Source: JAHEJJ01 sp965212205 (GTDB lineage Bacteria; Bacteroidota; Bacteroidia; Flavobacteriales; Flavobacteriaceae). From it: DNA of 64,000 bases. The stretch is taken from the NCBI GenBank assembly GCA_965212205.1, contig CBDBUX010000001.1:186001-250000 (forward strand), given 5' to 3'. The notes below the pieces were generated by a model. It was not told the DNA's origin. It searched no databases and saw only the letters and a program-made list of their open reading frames with translations. Below, one piece after another: positions 57,901-62,654 of the stretch. The translations under genes were made by a program, and so were the position numbers. Position 1 is the first letter of the stretch, and each line of letters starts with the position of its first letter.

Positions 57901-59581
57901 AATGACCTGCGTTAATCAGGCTCAAATAGAGCTTTCTGCCAGTGGTGGTACTGCTCCTTATGAATATAGTACAGATGCTGTTGTGTATCAGCCTATGTCG
58001 GGTGGTAACACACACGTATTTAATGTCACAGATGGTGTTTACCAATACTATGTAAGAGATGCTGTTGGTTGTGAGGCCGGAATCTCTAACCAGGTATCAG
58101 TAGATCCAATTATACCACTTTCTATCACCCTCGATACCAGCGCGGCTATGATCAACTGTACCGGAGAAGCCACAGCGACGATCGATGCTCAAGCCTTCGG
58201 AGGTCTTGGTTCTTACACCTATGAACTCTTTGGCGATGCTGCCCTGACCAATTTATTGGCCGGACCACAAAACGATGGTGAATTTAGCAGTCTTATTGCT
58301 GGTAGTTATTGGATAAGAGTGGTGAGTGTAGACTGTATAGAGGTGACCAATGAGATAATTATTACAGAGCCCGTGCCTTTACAGATAGACAGGCAAGAGT
58401 TCACCGATGTAACCTGTAATGGTGCAGACGACGGCACTATTAGCGTTGAAGTATCTGGCGGAACAGGTACGATTTATTACGCGATTTCTCCGAATCTCAA
58501 CAAATTTGATACGGAAAATGTCTTTACAGATCTTGAGCCTGGTGTGTACGATGTGATTGCCCAGGACGAAAATGGATGCTTTATTCCATTCCAGTTCACC
58601 ATATCAGAGCCAATGACTTTAGATGTCGCATCTGTTTCCACACCGGAAATTTGCTTTGGGTCGGCCGATGGAACTATAGACCTGACCATTTCAGGAGGAA
58701 CAGCACCTTATAGCACTGCGCTGAATTCAAATAATAGTGCCGATTTTGTACCAAACCAGACATCATTTAGTGCTTTGGCTGCCGGTACCTATGTAATATT
58801 TGTACGCGATGCTATGGATTGCGAGACCAACATTATTGTTCAGATTCAACCAGGGGTGAACTTGAATGCCATTGTAGAGCCTGTTTATGTTTGTGATAGT
58901 AATCTGCCCGATAACTACCTTAATATTGTTTTGGAAGACCAGACTGTAATCAATTCTGTGATGTATGCCTTGGATTCTACAGATCCTGTAGATCTGCAGC
59001 TAGATCCTGACTTTACTAGTATTACTCCGGGAAGTCATTTCCTGACGATTTCTCATGCCAATGGTTGTTTGGAAACTGTCGATTTTGAAATCGATTCCTT
59101 CGAACCATTGACGCTGATGTTAGAGCAAAACAACATCAATGAGATAACGGCGGTAGCCGGAGGTGGCCTGCCAGGATATACGTTCTTCTTCAATGATGAA
59201 AATAATGGCGCAGATAACACCTACTACATAAGGGAAACCGGTAACTATACTGTGCGTGTAGTCGACCAGAACGGTTGTGAAATGATGGCTGTGATATTTA
59301 TGGAATTCATCGATATAGAAATACCTAACTATTTTACCCCAGACGGCGATGGTATGAACGAATATTGGAAACCGCAGAATATAGAGCAATGGCCTGAAAT
59401 ACTAATCAAAATATTTGACCGTTATGGTAGGGAGATAGCCCGTGTACCGGTAGATCAATACGGCTGGGATGGCACTTATCAAGGTGCTGAATTACCCACT
59501 GGTGATTACTGGTATGTCATTAAACTCCAGGGAGAGGAAGACGACAGAGAATTTATCGGACATTTCACCCTGTACAGATAG
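45974..59581 (+). CDS. Giant SprB-like cell-surface adhesin (4,535 residues)
   Basis: This gene covers 13.6 kb without interruption. The order is: signal peptide (about 1-24, ending LGYSQQ); an N-terminal beta-rich region (to about 380) with YAGLYWAATYP; a DUF11-type domain (about 385-500, IVVEKKVEDIAG and YVLSFENIGNDDATNY); a Cys-containing linker; about 40 tandem SprB-type repeats (about 755-4440); and a C-terminal gliding-associated sorting domain (FTPDGDGMNEYW ... GHFTLYR). In Flavobacterium johnsoniae SprB is a mobile adhesin driven by the gliding motor and exported by type IX secretion. The start at 45974 is chosen because a signal peptide begins there and it overlaps the preceding stop (TAATG); the frame is open slightly upstream. 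Flanking PorP/SprF genes support export through this pathway. Ligand and motility role are unknown. Confidence 0.92.
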   Translation: MNQRFAKKLLLAFAILFCALGYSQQYNSFEVRYQANIRGDLTFIANNIVNRDGGTGSTEPEDPYNATGNSSTYNDWLNMQYIDVDSDPTTFSSSTATFNFPQASCNLIRYAGLYWAATYPSEQAGQPLGTNRQNDFNQVRLMVPGGAYVDITADEILFDGFTSADPSVQQNSPYACYADITALITAMADPTGDYTIANVRSVVGSLSPGGGASGGWTIIIAYENPTLTGKLITTFDGFARVRSANPTVDINYSGFNTIPVGPVRANIGAAALEGDNRITGDRMRIRAASNPGFTTISNAVNPANNFFNSNITLNGAIVNTRNPNSINTLGYDTDMFLLNNPANSVIPNGETDATFRFTSSGDQYYPFFNSFNVEIIEPNIVVEKKVEDIAGNDITGLGVNLGQYLDYVLSFENIGNDDATNYILRDVLPINVTLIESDMVLPPGVTYVYDPVAHEVTFSIPDNLIEQGDPVASIRMRVRVAENCFDFIDACSDLIQNQAYSTYEGVINNAQITDDPSVSDFDNCGFITPGATNFLLDDLESCDYSRTVQLCGDDVLLDAGDNFDSYVWYTDENMNSIIDAGDTLLDDGDPDNDPSTMLVNDIGIYIVDKIVADPCKGFQEIITVEYFGTTQTNPIVDLINDTSNTVEGEVVICPNDGDLLPRIFLCGLNDTELIQINIPDAQSIEWEQLDEASCPPAVADCANKDSGCAWSNVGNGNNFIASDPGKYRLIINYQNGCFSRFYFDIFKNPLDPQYNVTDIICTSPGNITVTNLPADYEYQLLDGVTGNILVPYGPSPSFTIATNGAYNIEIRQQGVVDGCIFRLDNIGVLERDFQVVTTTRDTDCNGLGEISISVLNVEPQYYYEISQGGVTVDTYGPSVDNNYTFQNLNDGVYDVLVTTDDGCNHTEQVTINDVTDLAVNAVTTKPIDCTDGIITVTGSGGFPNPDYLYAIWSYNGVTTYTDITDIPPSEFQVENDFNFTNGEEGDYVFVVVDANNCWELSNTATITVAPSITYTTTAVDETCLGGADGSFTVNVTNFNGYSVTYTLTYPDTSTATNTSGIFTGLGQGNYSLTLTQTNGTDTCDFVETFTISGPATAVTGTAVLIQNYTCVQNGIIEAQGVSGGTPPYEYSIDGVNFVSGAGAETFTNLTDGTYNISIRDASGCVFVTNPVTIDPLNPPTDLTFTATPPNCPAQTSDVTATVVDGDAPYLFEIIAPAPIAATSITGNTADFDGLAPGTYTFRVTDNGGCVYEEDFTINPVVPIAVVGQLISNVSCFGGSDGEILYTVSGFATSYDYAVTGPSSFNGVAETNTTIPLSALPAGTYDITVTDNDTNCTDTASVVVDQPAAALSLGVVETQPTCTTDGSVILTATDGWGSYTYSLTYPDLVTIVTNTTGSFTGLNQMGTYEASVTDANGCVVTTNFVLNSAVPPVLAIVPNDVCYDDATGLTLTANVTSGGDGNFEYRLNGGPWDTNNVFTGLSSGTYTIDVRDGNDCTGTDTITINPELTVSAVAANITACGTTTDVTITAAGGDGNYVYAIVADGVSPIPADFGAANPITVTGAGDYDVYVRDNNGNVTFCEAMYDITIIQDAPIVITPSVTPNICFGDSNGSITLTVTDGMAPYEYSIDNGTNYQTSNVFVNLPAATYPVRVRDANGCEETASVVVTEPAQLVAEAVQTQAYTCVQFGEITIGSVTPTSGGSGDYQYSLNGGAWTPSTTGGHVFNNLIDGTYTIRVRDANAVSCVISLPDIIIPPLPTEPVLSTTITYNCDGSGNITVLPNDPSYTYSLNAGAPQASNVFNNVAIGSHTITVDYGSSCTVDTIVQVEAGNAFTSNITAFSNLLCNADASGSITFEIENFDLVNGFEYEVNGGGFSVPQFASPVTVNGLSAGMNTIIVRDVLDNSCSITLNQNLTEPLAVVASASITEQATCTNAGATITASAVGGTPAYEYQLEDDLGGIITAYQSGTVFTGVAPGDYIVRVRDTNGCEDPIDAVITVNPPDTVTFTTTPTACYSGNNDAEIQVDATAGNGGYQFSINSGPWMIPTPTTATTYTFNNLSAGNYTIDVRDQYGCIGVQQNVTINPQLLANAVLTADLTCIAPATITVNATGGSGSYSYEWSNDGGTNWFSTNFVGNVFSINTDGTYDFRVTDTTAPVACTVLSNSIIVSPADTPVITTVTPTHNLCNGDSIGTLDVVIDTSIGSPPYVINVVETISATNYGTQTTGLPAGDYEVTITDDKGCVSLPFPVTITEPAALAYSINLVPITCNPATGTDPGSITVENLTGGTAEYTYYLTGNNGYAASYLTTAGGEDHTFAILEFGIYEVDVVDANGCSLRTTNIIASPPNDLDIDVSTATANCAVGGTAIVTVSSAVGSGNYEFGILDSYAIPYASVYQPADGPPGDTSTFTGLVPGVTYTFVVHDLTTNCYYFESAATPIDTPSAMTISPVVVANVTCTGAMDGDVSFDFDNFDVGATQVDYEIFNAQSNLTTGFTGSALVNPPAGPVTISNFATLPPGVYYLLLTEVGGAFSGCTVGSPNFTVDEATNLLSVTAASPTNDNCNPNAGVITATAQFGTPPYEYQYLINTAPAPTATSPGWTTATTANVESGDYIVYVKDDYGCIQSDPVTVILDPSPEISIAIVDECAPEGTFEMLVTLDVAGVAPYQLSVNGGPYQNIVFNGSNQYTVSGLSSGAGQSISVRDVNGCLETDPFDIIAPLEFTVLQTALLDCEPGAAANAEITIEVTSGSGNYDFEIDGPGLVDQPRTALSSNPFTWTGASAAGPYDVIIYDNNTSPPNCAQSVTIDVPNAVLPVFTETHIDVTCNGGTDGSITLTEVDNGLSPLVFTLTPMPPGVVLVGNTFENVPAGTYDVRGTGSNDCFTDIFSIVIDEPNAIAVPAPIVVEFGCASGNNVDNASITIDDTGITGGSGTYTIYEFINDQGTPAPGDDVVVQTGSNTTYIETNHAGGSYTINVYDSNGCIGTTNATILPYDELLTATAAITNPITCNPGMDGEITITVTSVNMDPTRFEYSIDNGANYQVSNIFSGLAAGAYNFLIRHIDTGCIITASETILDPNTFTIDVVIVDDVVCYGTASGQVTLELVDATYVGPFDWNIYDTNGTPLNTADDVLVTNGTSPTNGPTAAINLPEGEYLAEVIQNNHPFCTNTSLFNIAGPPAAITANTDVMPITCIGNDGSIEIIDVVGGWGGYTYYVGTVPPTGPGDYVAGPLFDNLSPGTYEAWVIDANGCEQMVQNNIVLADPVPITASLQINQENCINIEGEIEVIGVTGGQGSNYTYQLIRDAAPFGAPQNTTIFSGLGAGVYEVVVTDQWSCTFTTPPVELYEEVVLVGNVIKPIDCSVSPDGEITITATGGSGNFDYVVTFPDLVTTAINGTGVFTGLNQPGTYTFVVSDLNTTPNCTYTIAMDLDAPTPVTFDPHTIVDVSCNGLSDGSITVNLVPTAPGVNDNPPYVYNLYSGVVLIAGPQADPTFTGLAAGTYDVEAVSVRGCSLRETVVVNEPAVLTATAVASPFACNPDNTVNTSTITVTVPVGAGTAPYLYSIDNINFQASNTFDIVDNGAIQNITVYVADDNGCTTTTGVIIDPINVFTAVVSQDVAISCAGPEEVTITVTDDGNPANVYTFELLPVGNPNGSLTATPTNVTAEFDLTAPGTYTFRVTDTSTGCYVDTAPYTIVPYDLIDVVATATAPVVCFGDTNGALEINVSGYTGPYTYEIFTDAGVTTGISGAGDTATNPFTISGLSGGNYFVRVTESNNPLCVEDSNIITIVSPDMPLITTVNPVANVTCTNDQGEILVDPSGGFAPYDIILTNTTTTQVYNAAGVTSFVFGGLSAGNFTIDITDANGCIINDTEILIQPVPITADITAVPLALQCFGDTNATVTAINVLGGEGSYQYQLNYYDITGTTIDFSSGAQTSPIFNNVGAGIYSITVSDSWNCDVETIQVTITEPTEVEAALIQLTPMTCVNQAQIELSASGGTAPYEYSTDAVVYQPMSGGNTHVFNVTDGVYQYYVRDAVGCEAGISNQVSVDPIIPLSITLDTSAAMINCTGEATATIDAQAFGGLGSYTYELFGDAALTNLLAGPQNDGEFSSLIAGSYWIRVVSVDCIEVTNEIIITEPVPLQIDRQEFTDVTCNGADDGTISVEVSGGTGTIYYAISPNLNKFDTENVFTDLEPGVYDVIAQDENGCFIPFQFTISEPMTLDVASVSTPEICFGSADGTIDLTISGGTAPYSTALNSNNSADFVPNQTSFSALAAGTYVIFVRDAMDCETNIIVQIQPGVNLNAIVEPVYVCDSNLPDNYLNIVLEDQTVINSVMYALDSTDPVDLQLDPDFTSITPGSHFLTISHANGCLETVDFEIDSFEPLTLMLEQNNINEITAVAGGGLPGYTFFFNDENNGADNTYYIRETGNYTVRVVDQNGCEMMAVIFMEFIDIEIPNYFTPDGDGMNEYWKPQNIEQWPEILIKIFDRYGREIARVPVDQYGWDGTYQGAELPTGDYWYVIKLQGEEDDREFIGHFTLYR
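48240..59310 (+). repeat. Tandem SprB-type repeat array within the giant adhesin
   Basis: By eye I count about 40-42 units of roughly 75-100 residues. A typical unit begins with a Cys in xxTCxGxxDG, continues with a GGxxPYxYSID-like strand and an LxxGTYxVxVxDxNGC strand carrying a second Cys, and ends with IxEP or similar. Copies are divergent at the protein level rather than near-identical, so the array is old and not a recent expansion. Two Cys per unit suggest one disulfide each. Units are not CRISPR repeats. Confidence 0.85.
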
Positions 59582-59593
59582 AGAACTTAACCT

Positions 59594-60547
59594 ATGAAAC
59601 CTATGCGCATTAAAGTTTTGATCTGCATATTACTGCTCTACGCCTTTAATACCAAGGCGCAAGAGCTTACGTTGCCCCAGCTATCTCAGTATCTGGCAGA
59701 CAACCCCTTTGTGATTTCTCCTACCTATGCGGGTATTGGAGATCATATTAAGGTGCGTTTAAACGGGCTTACCCAATGGGTGGGGATTGAAGATGCTCCC
59801 GACACCCAGTCTTTAGCCGCGGATGGTAGGATCGGAAATAAATCAGGGGTGGGCTTCCTCCTCTATAACGACAGTAACGGGGAAACTAAGCAACGGGGAG
59901 CGCGAATCTCTTTTGCACACCACCTTACGCTCGATAAATACGACGATGAGTTCTTGTCGTTCGGTATTTCATATAATTTCAACCAATTCAGGATCGATAT
60001 TGAAAATTTCGTGAATCCTGATCCGGGTGTGACCGACGACCGGGCAACTACAAACCATAATTTCGATGTAGGAGTACTGTACCGTAAAGACAAGTTCTTT
60101 TTTAGTGCCAATGCCTCGAATCTGCTGGATAAGGACCTTACAAAGTTCAACCCTGTTTCGGAGCCAAATGCGCTGCGGAATTATTATCTGTATACCGGTT
60201 ACCGGTATTCCAAAAACAAAAACAGTAAACTGGAAATAGAACCATCCGTGTTTTTTCAATGGTTTGAGAGTGATGGCAGATCGGTTACCGACCTGAACGT
60301 GAAGTTTCGATTCTATGATTTTGAGGACTATTACTATGCGGGTGTCACTTACCGATTCCTGAATGACCAGATCGGGAGCCCTTTATATGTCGCTCCGATA
60401 ATAGGGCTCAAGAAAAGTAATTTCTACTTTGGCTATTCATATCAGATCATTCTGAACGAAATTCTAGGCTTTAGTACCGGTACTCATGTGATTACCATTG
60501 GTGTTGATCTTTTCCAGGGCTTGAGTAATTGCCGTTGTACCTATTAA
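59594..60547 (+). CDS. PorP/SprF-family type IX secretion membrane protein
   Basis: A 317-residue outer-membrane protein with signal peptide (about 1-23, ending NTKAQ) and the PorP/SprF domain filling the rest. The conserved N-terminal block is LPQLSQYLADNPFVISPTYAG, and GVGFLLYNDSNG, FSFGISYNFN-like strands and IILNEILGFSTGTHVITIG follow. It begins 12 bp after the giant adhesin gene, the same order as sprB-sprF in Flavobacterium johnsoniae, where SprF is required for SprB to reach the surface. It lacks the SPOR-like extension of the PorP/SprF protein on the other side of the adhesin. A second Met three codons in could also be the start. Confidence 0.92.
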   Translation: MKPMRIKVLICILLLYAFNTKAQELTLPQLSQYLADNPFVISPTYAGIGDHIKVRLNGLTQWVGIEDAPDTQSLAADGRIGNKSGVGFLLYNDSNGETKQRGARISFAHHLTLDKYDDEFLSFGISYNFNQFRIDIENFVNPDPGVTDDRATTNHNFDVGVLYRKDKFFFSANASNLLDKDLTKFNPVSEPNALRNYYLYTGYRYSKNKNSKLEIEPSVFFQWFESDGRSVTDLNVKFRFYDFEDYYYAGVTYRFLNDQIGSPLYVAPIIGLKKSNFYFGYSYQIILNEILGFSTGTHVITIGVDLFQGLSNCRCTY

Positions 60548-60566
60548 TGTATTAAAGCGTTTACCG

Positions 60567-60574
60567 TATGTTTG
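60567..60574 (+). promoter_or_regulatory. Candidate -7 element of folB
   Basis: TATGTTTG fits TAnnTTTG and ends 16 bp before the folB GTG. The leader would be about 10 nt. Confidence 0.4.
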
Positions 60575-60590
60575 CAAAAAACATGAACAG

Positions 60591-60950
60591 GTGAACCAAA
60601 TAGAATTAAAAGACATCCGTCTCTTTGCTAGTCACGGCTGTTTGAAAGAAGAGAGCATAATTGGAAGTGATTACAGTGTGGATCTTTCGGTTTGGGGCGA
60701 CCTCTCACTGGCTGCGAACTCGGACAACCTCGCCGATACCATAGACTACGTTCATCTTCATAATATTGTAAAGGAAGAGATGGCGGTTCCATCTAAATTA
60801 TTGGAACACGTAAGCTCGCGAATCATTAGCCGGGTTTTTGAAGAGGTTGGTGCCGTTCAGGAAATCTGCGTGTCTGTAGCCAAAATCAATCCTCCGATCG
60901 GTGGTGATGTAGCCTCCGTAAAGGTCGTTCTTTGTGAAAAGAGGCCTTAA
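60591..60950 (+). CDS. folB: Dihydroneopterin aldolase
   Basis: A 119-residue enzyme of tetrahydrofolate synthesis that cleaves dihydroneopterin to 6-hydroxymethyl-dihydropterin. The conserved segments are IRLFASHGCLKEE, with the substrate-binding Glu, DTIDYVHLHNIVKEEM and the catalytic Lys in VSVAKINPPIGG. The start codon appears to be GTG at 60591; no in-frame ATG gives a normal N-terminus. Length is typical for the family. It is not in an obvious operon and is followed by tRNA-Cys. Confidence 0.92.
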   Translation: MNQIELKDIRLFASHGCLKEESIIGSDYSVDLSVWGDLSLAANSDNLADTIDYVHLHNIVKEEMAVPSKLLEHVSSRIISRVFEEVGAVQEICVSVAKINPPIGGDVASVKVVLCEKRP

Positions 60951-60978
60951 GATTCTTTTTCAAAGCATGAAAATGTAG

Positions 60979-60986
60979 TACCTTTG
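60979..60986 (+). promoter_or_regulatory. Candidate -7 element of tRNA-Cys
   Basis: TACCTTTG matches TAnnTTTG and ends 11 bp before the mature tRNA 5' end; a T-rich stretch at 60956-60960 sits at about the -33 position. Confidence 0.5.
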
Positions 60987-60997
60987 CCGATTGATAA

Positions 60998-61068
60998 GGC
61001 ATCGTGGCCGAGTGGCTAGGCACAGCTCTGCAAAAGCTTGTACAGCGGTTCGAATCCGCTCGATGCCT
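60998..61068 (+). tRNA. tRNA-Cys (anticodon GCA)
   Basis: A 71-nt cloverleaf. The acceptor stem is GGCATCG with CGATGCC, followed by discriminator T, as expected for tRNA-Cys. The D-arm is GCC/GGC around a loop with GG, the anticodon loop is CTGCAAA (anticodon GCA), and the T-arm is AGCGG TTCGAAT CCGCT. The outermost anticodon-stem position is a C-T mismatch, leaving four pairs. CCA is not encoded. Confidence 0.9.
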
Positions 61069-61075
61069 CTACCTG

Positions 61076-61104
61076 AATCCTAACCTTTCGTTGGGATTTT
61101 TTTT
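61076..61104 (+). terminator. Terminator after tRNA-Cys
   Basis: AATCCTAAC and GTTGGGATT pair (one G-T) around a CTTTC loop, followed by eight or more Ts. Confidence 0.85.
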
Positions 61105-61106
61105 GT

Positions 61107-61154
61107 GGCTTGTGCAGCGGTTCTCCCGATAGCTGTCGGGGCGCTCGATGCCTC
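61107..61154 (+). repeat. Partial duplicate of the tRNA-Cys 3' half, interrupted by a palindrome
   Basis: The sequence GGCTTGTGCAGCGGTTC repeats AGCTTGTACAGCGGTTC of the tRNA with two changes, and CGCTCGATGCCTC repeats its 3' end. Between them, at the T-loop, a 16-bp palindrome (61125-61140) replaces the loop bases. The second terminator (61162-61187) resembles the first. This is a decayed duplicate, not a working tRNA. Confidence 0.8.
61125..61140. repeat. 16-bp imperfect palindrome inserted in the tRNA-Cys remnant
   Basis: CCCGATAGCTGTCGGG is self-complementary except at two mirrored positions (CCCGA-TAGCTG-TCGGG). It resembles small palindromic repeats dispersed in some Bacteroidota genomes. 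No other copy was noticed in this window. Confidence 0.6.
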
Positions 61155-61161
61155 AAATTTC

Positions 61162-61187
61162 AATCCTATCTTTCGATAGGATTTTTT
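61162..61187 (+). terminator. Second terminator, after the tRNA remnant
   Basis: AATCCTATC pairs perfectly with GATAGGATT around TTTC, then six Ts. It parallels the terminator at 61076-61104, with a similar stem, loop and position relative to the tRNA end. Confidence 0.85.
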
Positions 61188-61228
61188 GTTGGGCACAATC
61201 TATCTGTACATCTCTGGAAAAGGAATGT

Positions 61229-61894
61229 CTATTCCCTGATCATTTCAATCCCTTTTTCAATATTTAATTTATCCTTTGGCAAAAAACCCTTGGTGATCAG
61301 GATGGCACCACAAATAATCAGGACTATAGCCAGTCCTTTTTTTACCCAGCGTATCCTTTCTCTGGTAAGTTTCCTGCGTAGCTGTTTGGCCAGCAGAATC
61401 TTTACCATATCTGTCGCCAGATAGGCCAAGAGCATACTGCTAAAAAAAATAATAATGCGATTCGGATCATTGTCCAGGCTGGGACCAACAATGATGATCA
61501 CGCCCAGCCAAAAGACCAGCACGCCGATATTGATAAAATTAAGTAAGAATCCTTTTACAAAAAGGCTGAGATAACCGCCTTTTCTTGGCTTTATATCCGT
61601 CTTGGCCCCTACATACTCCTTGTTGAAAAAAACTGTAGTTCCGTAGACAACTAAAATTACCCCGCCAAAAACATATAAGCCTGGTTGATTGCTCAGGTTT
61701 TCCAAAAGTTGAAAACTACTGAAATATGCGATCGAAAGGAAAACAATATCAGCAAAGATTACCCCGAAATCAAAAACCAATCCAGCCCTAAAACCCTTGG
61801 TTGCACTGGTTTCCAGAAGAACAAAAAAAACAGGGCCAATCATAAAGCTTAGTAAGAAGCCTAGAGGGATCGCTGCCTGTATGTCATCAATCAT
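61229..61894 (-). CDS. LysE-family amino-acid exporter-like membrane protein
   Basis: A 221-residue inner-membrane protein with about six hydrophobic segments. The first (PLGFLLSFMIGPVFFVLLETS) carries the GP signature of the LysE/RhtB superfamily, which exports amino acids or related metabolites. The FDFGVIFADIVFL segment is also typical. It starts 15 bp after the head-GIN protein gene and could share its transcript. Substrate unknown. Confidence 0.85.
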   Translation of the reverse strand: MIDDIQAAIPLGFLLSFMIGPVFFVLLETSATKGFRAGLVFDFGVIFADIVFLSIAYFSSFQLLENLSNQPGLYVFGGVILVVYGTTVFFNKEYVGAKTDIKPRKGGYLSLFVKGFLLNFINIGVLVFWLGVIIIVGPSLDNDPNRIIIFFSSMLLAYLATDMVKILLAKQLRRKLTRERIRWVKKGLAIVLIICGAILITKGFLPKDKLNIEKGIEMIRE

Positions 61895-61909
61895 GGGAAC
61901 TTTAAGTAT

Positions 61910-62590
61910 TTACATCCTCAGTACTTTTCCACCAAATACAGTTTTCTCGTCCATTTTAGCCGGATCTCCGTAAACCTGCACCTCTCCTCCCGCTTTTACC
62001 GTCGCCTTTACATAGTCTGTGGCATTGATCTCGGCCGTAGAGCCGGCGTTGACATTCACCGTGGTAAATTTAGTCTTGAATTCCTTTCCCTTGTAAGTAC
62101 CCCCCGTATTTATGGCCACATCCTGATTCTGCGATGAACCAGTAGCCGTAATAATACCGCCCGTGACAGATTTAATTAGAAATTGCTCCACTTTTGCGTC
62201 GATGATCACCTCGCCGCCTTCCTGAGCCTTAACTTCTAATACGTCTTGTACTATGGTTTCTTCCGAACTGATCCTGGCGTCTTCATTAACATCGATTACC
62301 ACCAAGGGGTCTGTATAATACAAATCGATAAAAGTCCTGTATCCACTAAAAATCTTGGTTACCTCCATTCTTAGTTTTAATACGCCTTCATTGTTTACAA
62401 CTGCTACCTTACTGGTATTAGCACCAGAAATTATGGCCTTATTCCCGTCAGATTTTATGAGATTAACAGACAGTCCATCATAGGCCTTTACCTGAGTAAA
62501 AGCGTCCAGGGAAACGGTTATCTCTTCATTTTGGCCATACAGCACCTGGCTGCCAAAAGTCAAAATCAAATAAAACGTCCACTTCGTCAT
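61910..62590 (-). CDS. Exported head-GIN domain protein (DUF2807)
   Basis: A 226-residue protein with an N-terminal signal peptide (about 1-19, ending VLYGQ). The rest is a repetitive beta-helix-type region typical of DUF2807: VSLDAFTQVKAYDGLSVNLI, EDARISSEETI, EGGEVIIDAKV, TVNVNAGSTAEINATDYV and KAGGEVQVYGDP. Members are probably periplasmic or outer-membrane and have no defined activity that I know of. It sits between rnr (64-bp gap) and the LysE-family gene (15-bp gap), all minus strand. Confidence 0.85.
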   Translation of the reverse strand: MTKWTFYLILTFGSQVLYGQNEEITVSLDAFTQVKAYDGLSVNLIKSDGNKAIISGANTSKVAVVNNEGVLKLRMEVTKIFSGYRTFIDLYYTDPLVVIDVNEDARISSEETIVQDVLEVKAQEGGEVIIDAKVEQFLIKSVTGGIITATGSSQNQDVAINTGGTYKGKEFKTKFTTVNVNAGSTAEINATDYVKATVKAGGEVQVYGDPAKMDEKTVFGGKVLRM

Positions 62591-62654
62591 TATGAGGTAT
62601 TTCTAAGATAATTCGTACAATAATATAACAAAAAAAAGTTCTGTTTATTGGCTT

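Noticed and set aside
46000..59500. Regularly spaced similar sequences that could look like a CRISPR or DNA repeat array.
   Set aside because: They are codon-level echoes of the SprB-type protein repeats; copies diverge and no constant repeat/spacer pattern exists.
60998..62590. A genomic island attached to tRNA-Cys.
   Set aside because: The tRNA 3' duplicate is only about 80 bp away, and no integrase or other mobility gene is present; neighbours are ordinary chromosomal genes.
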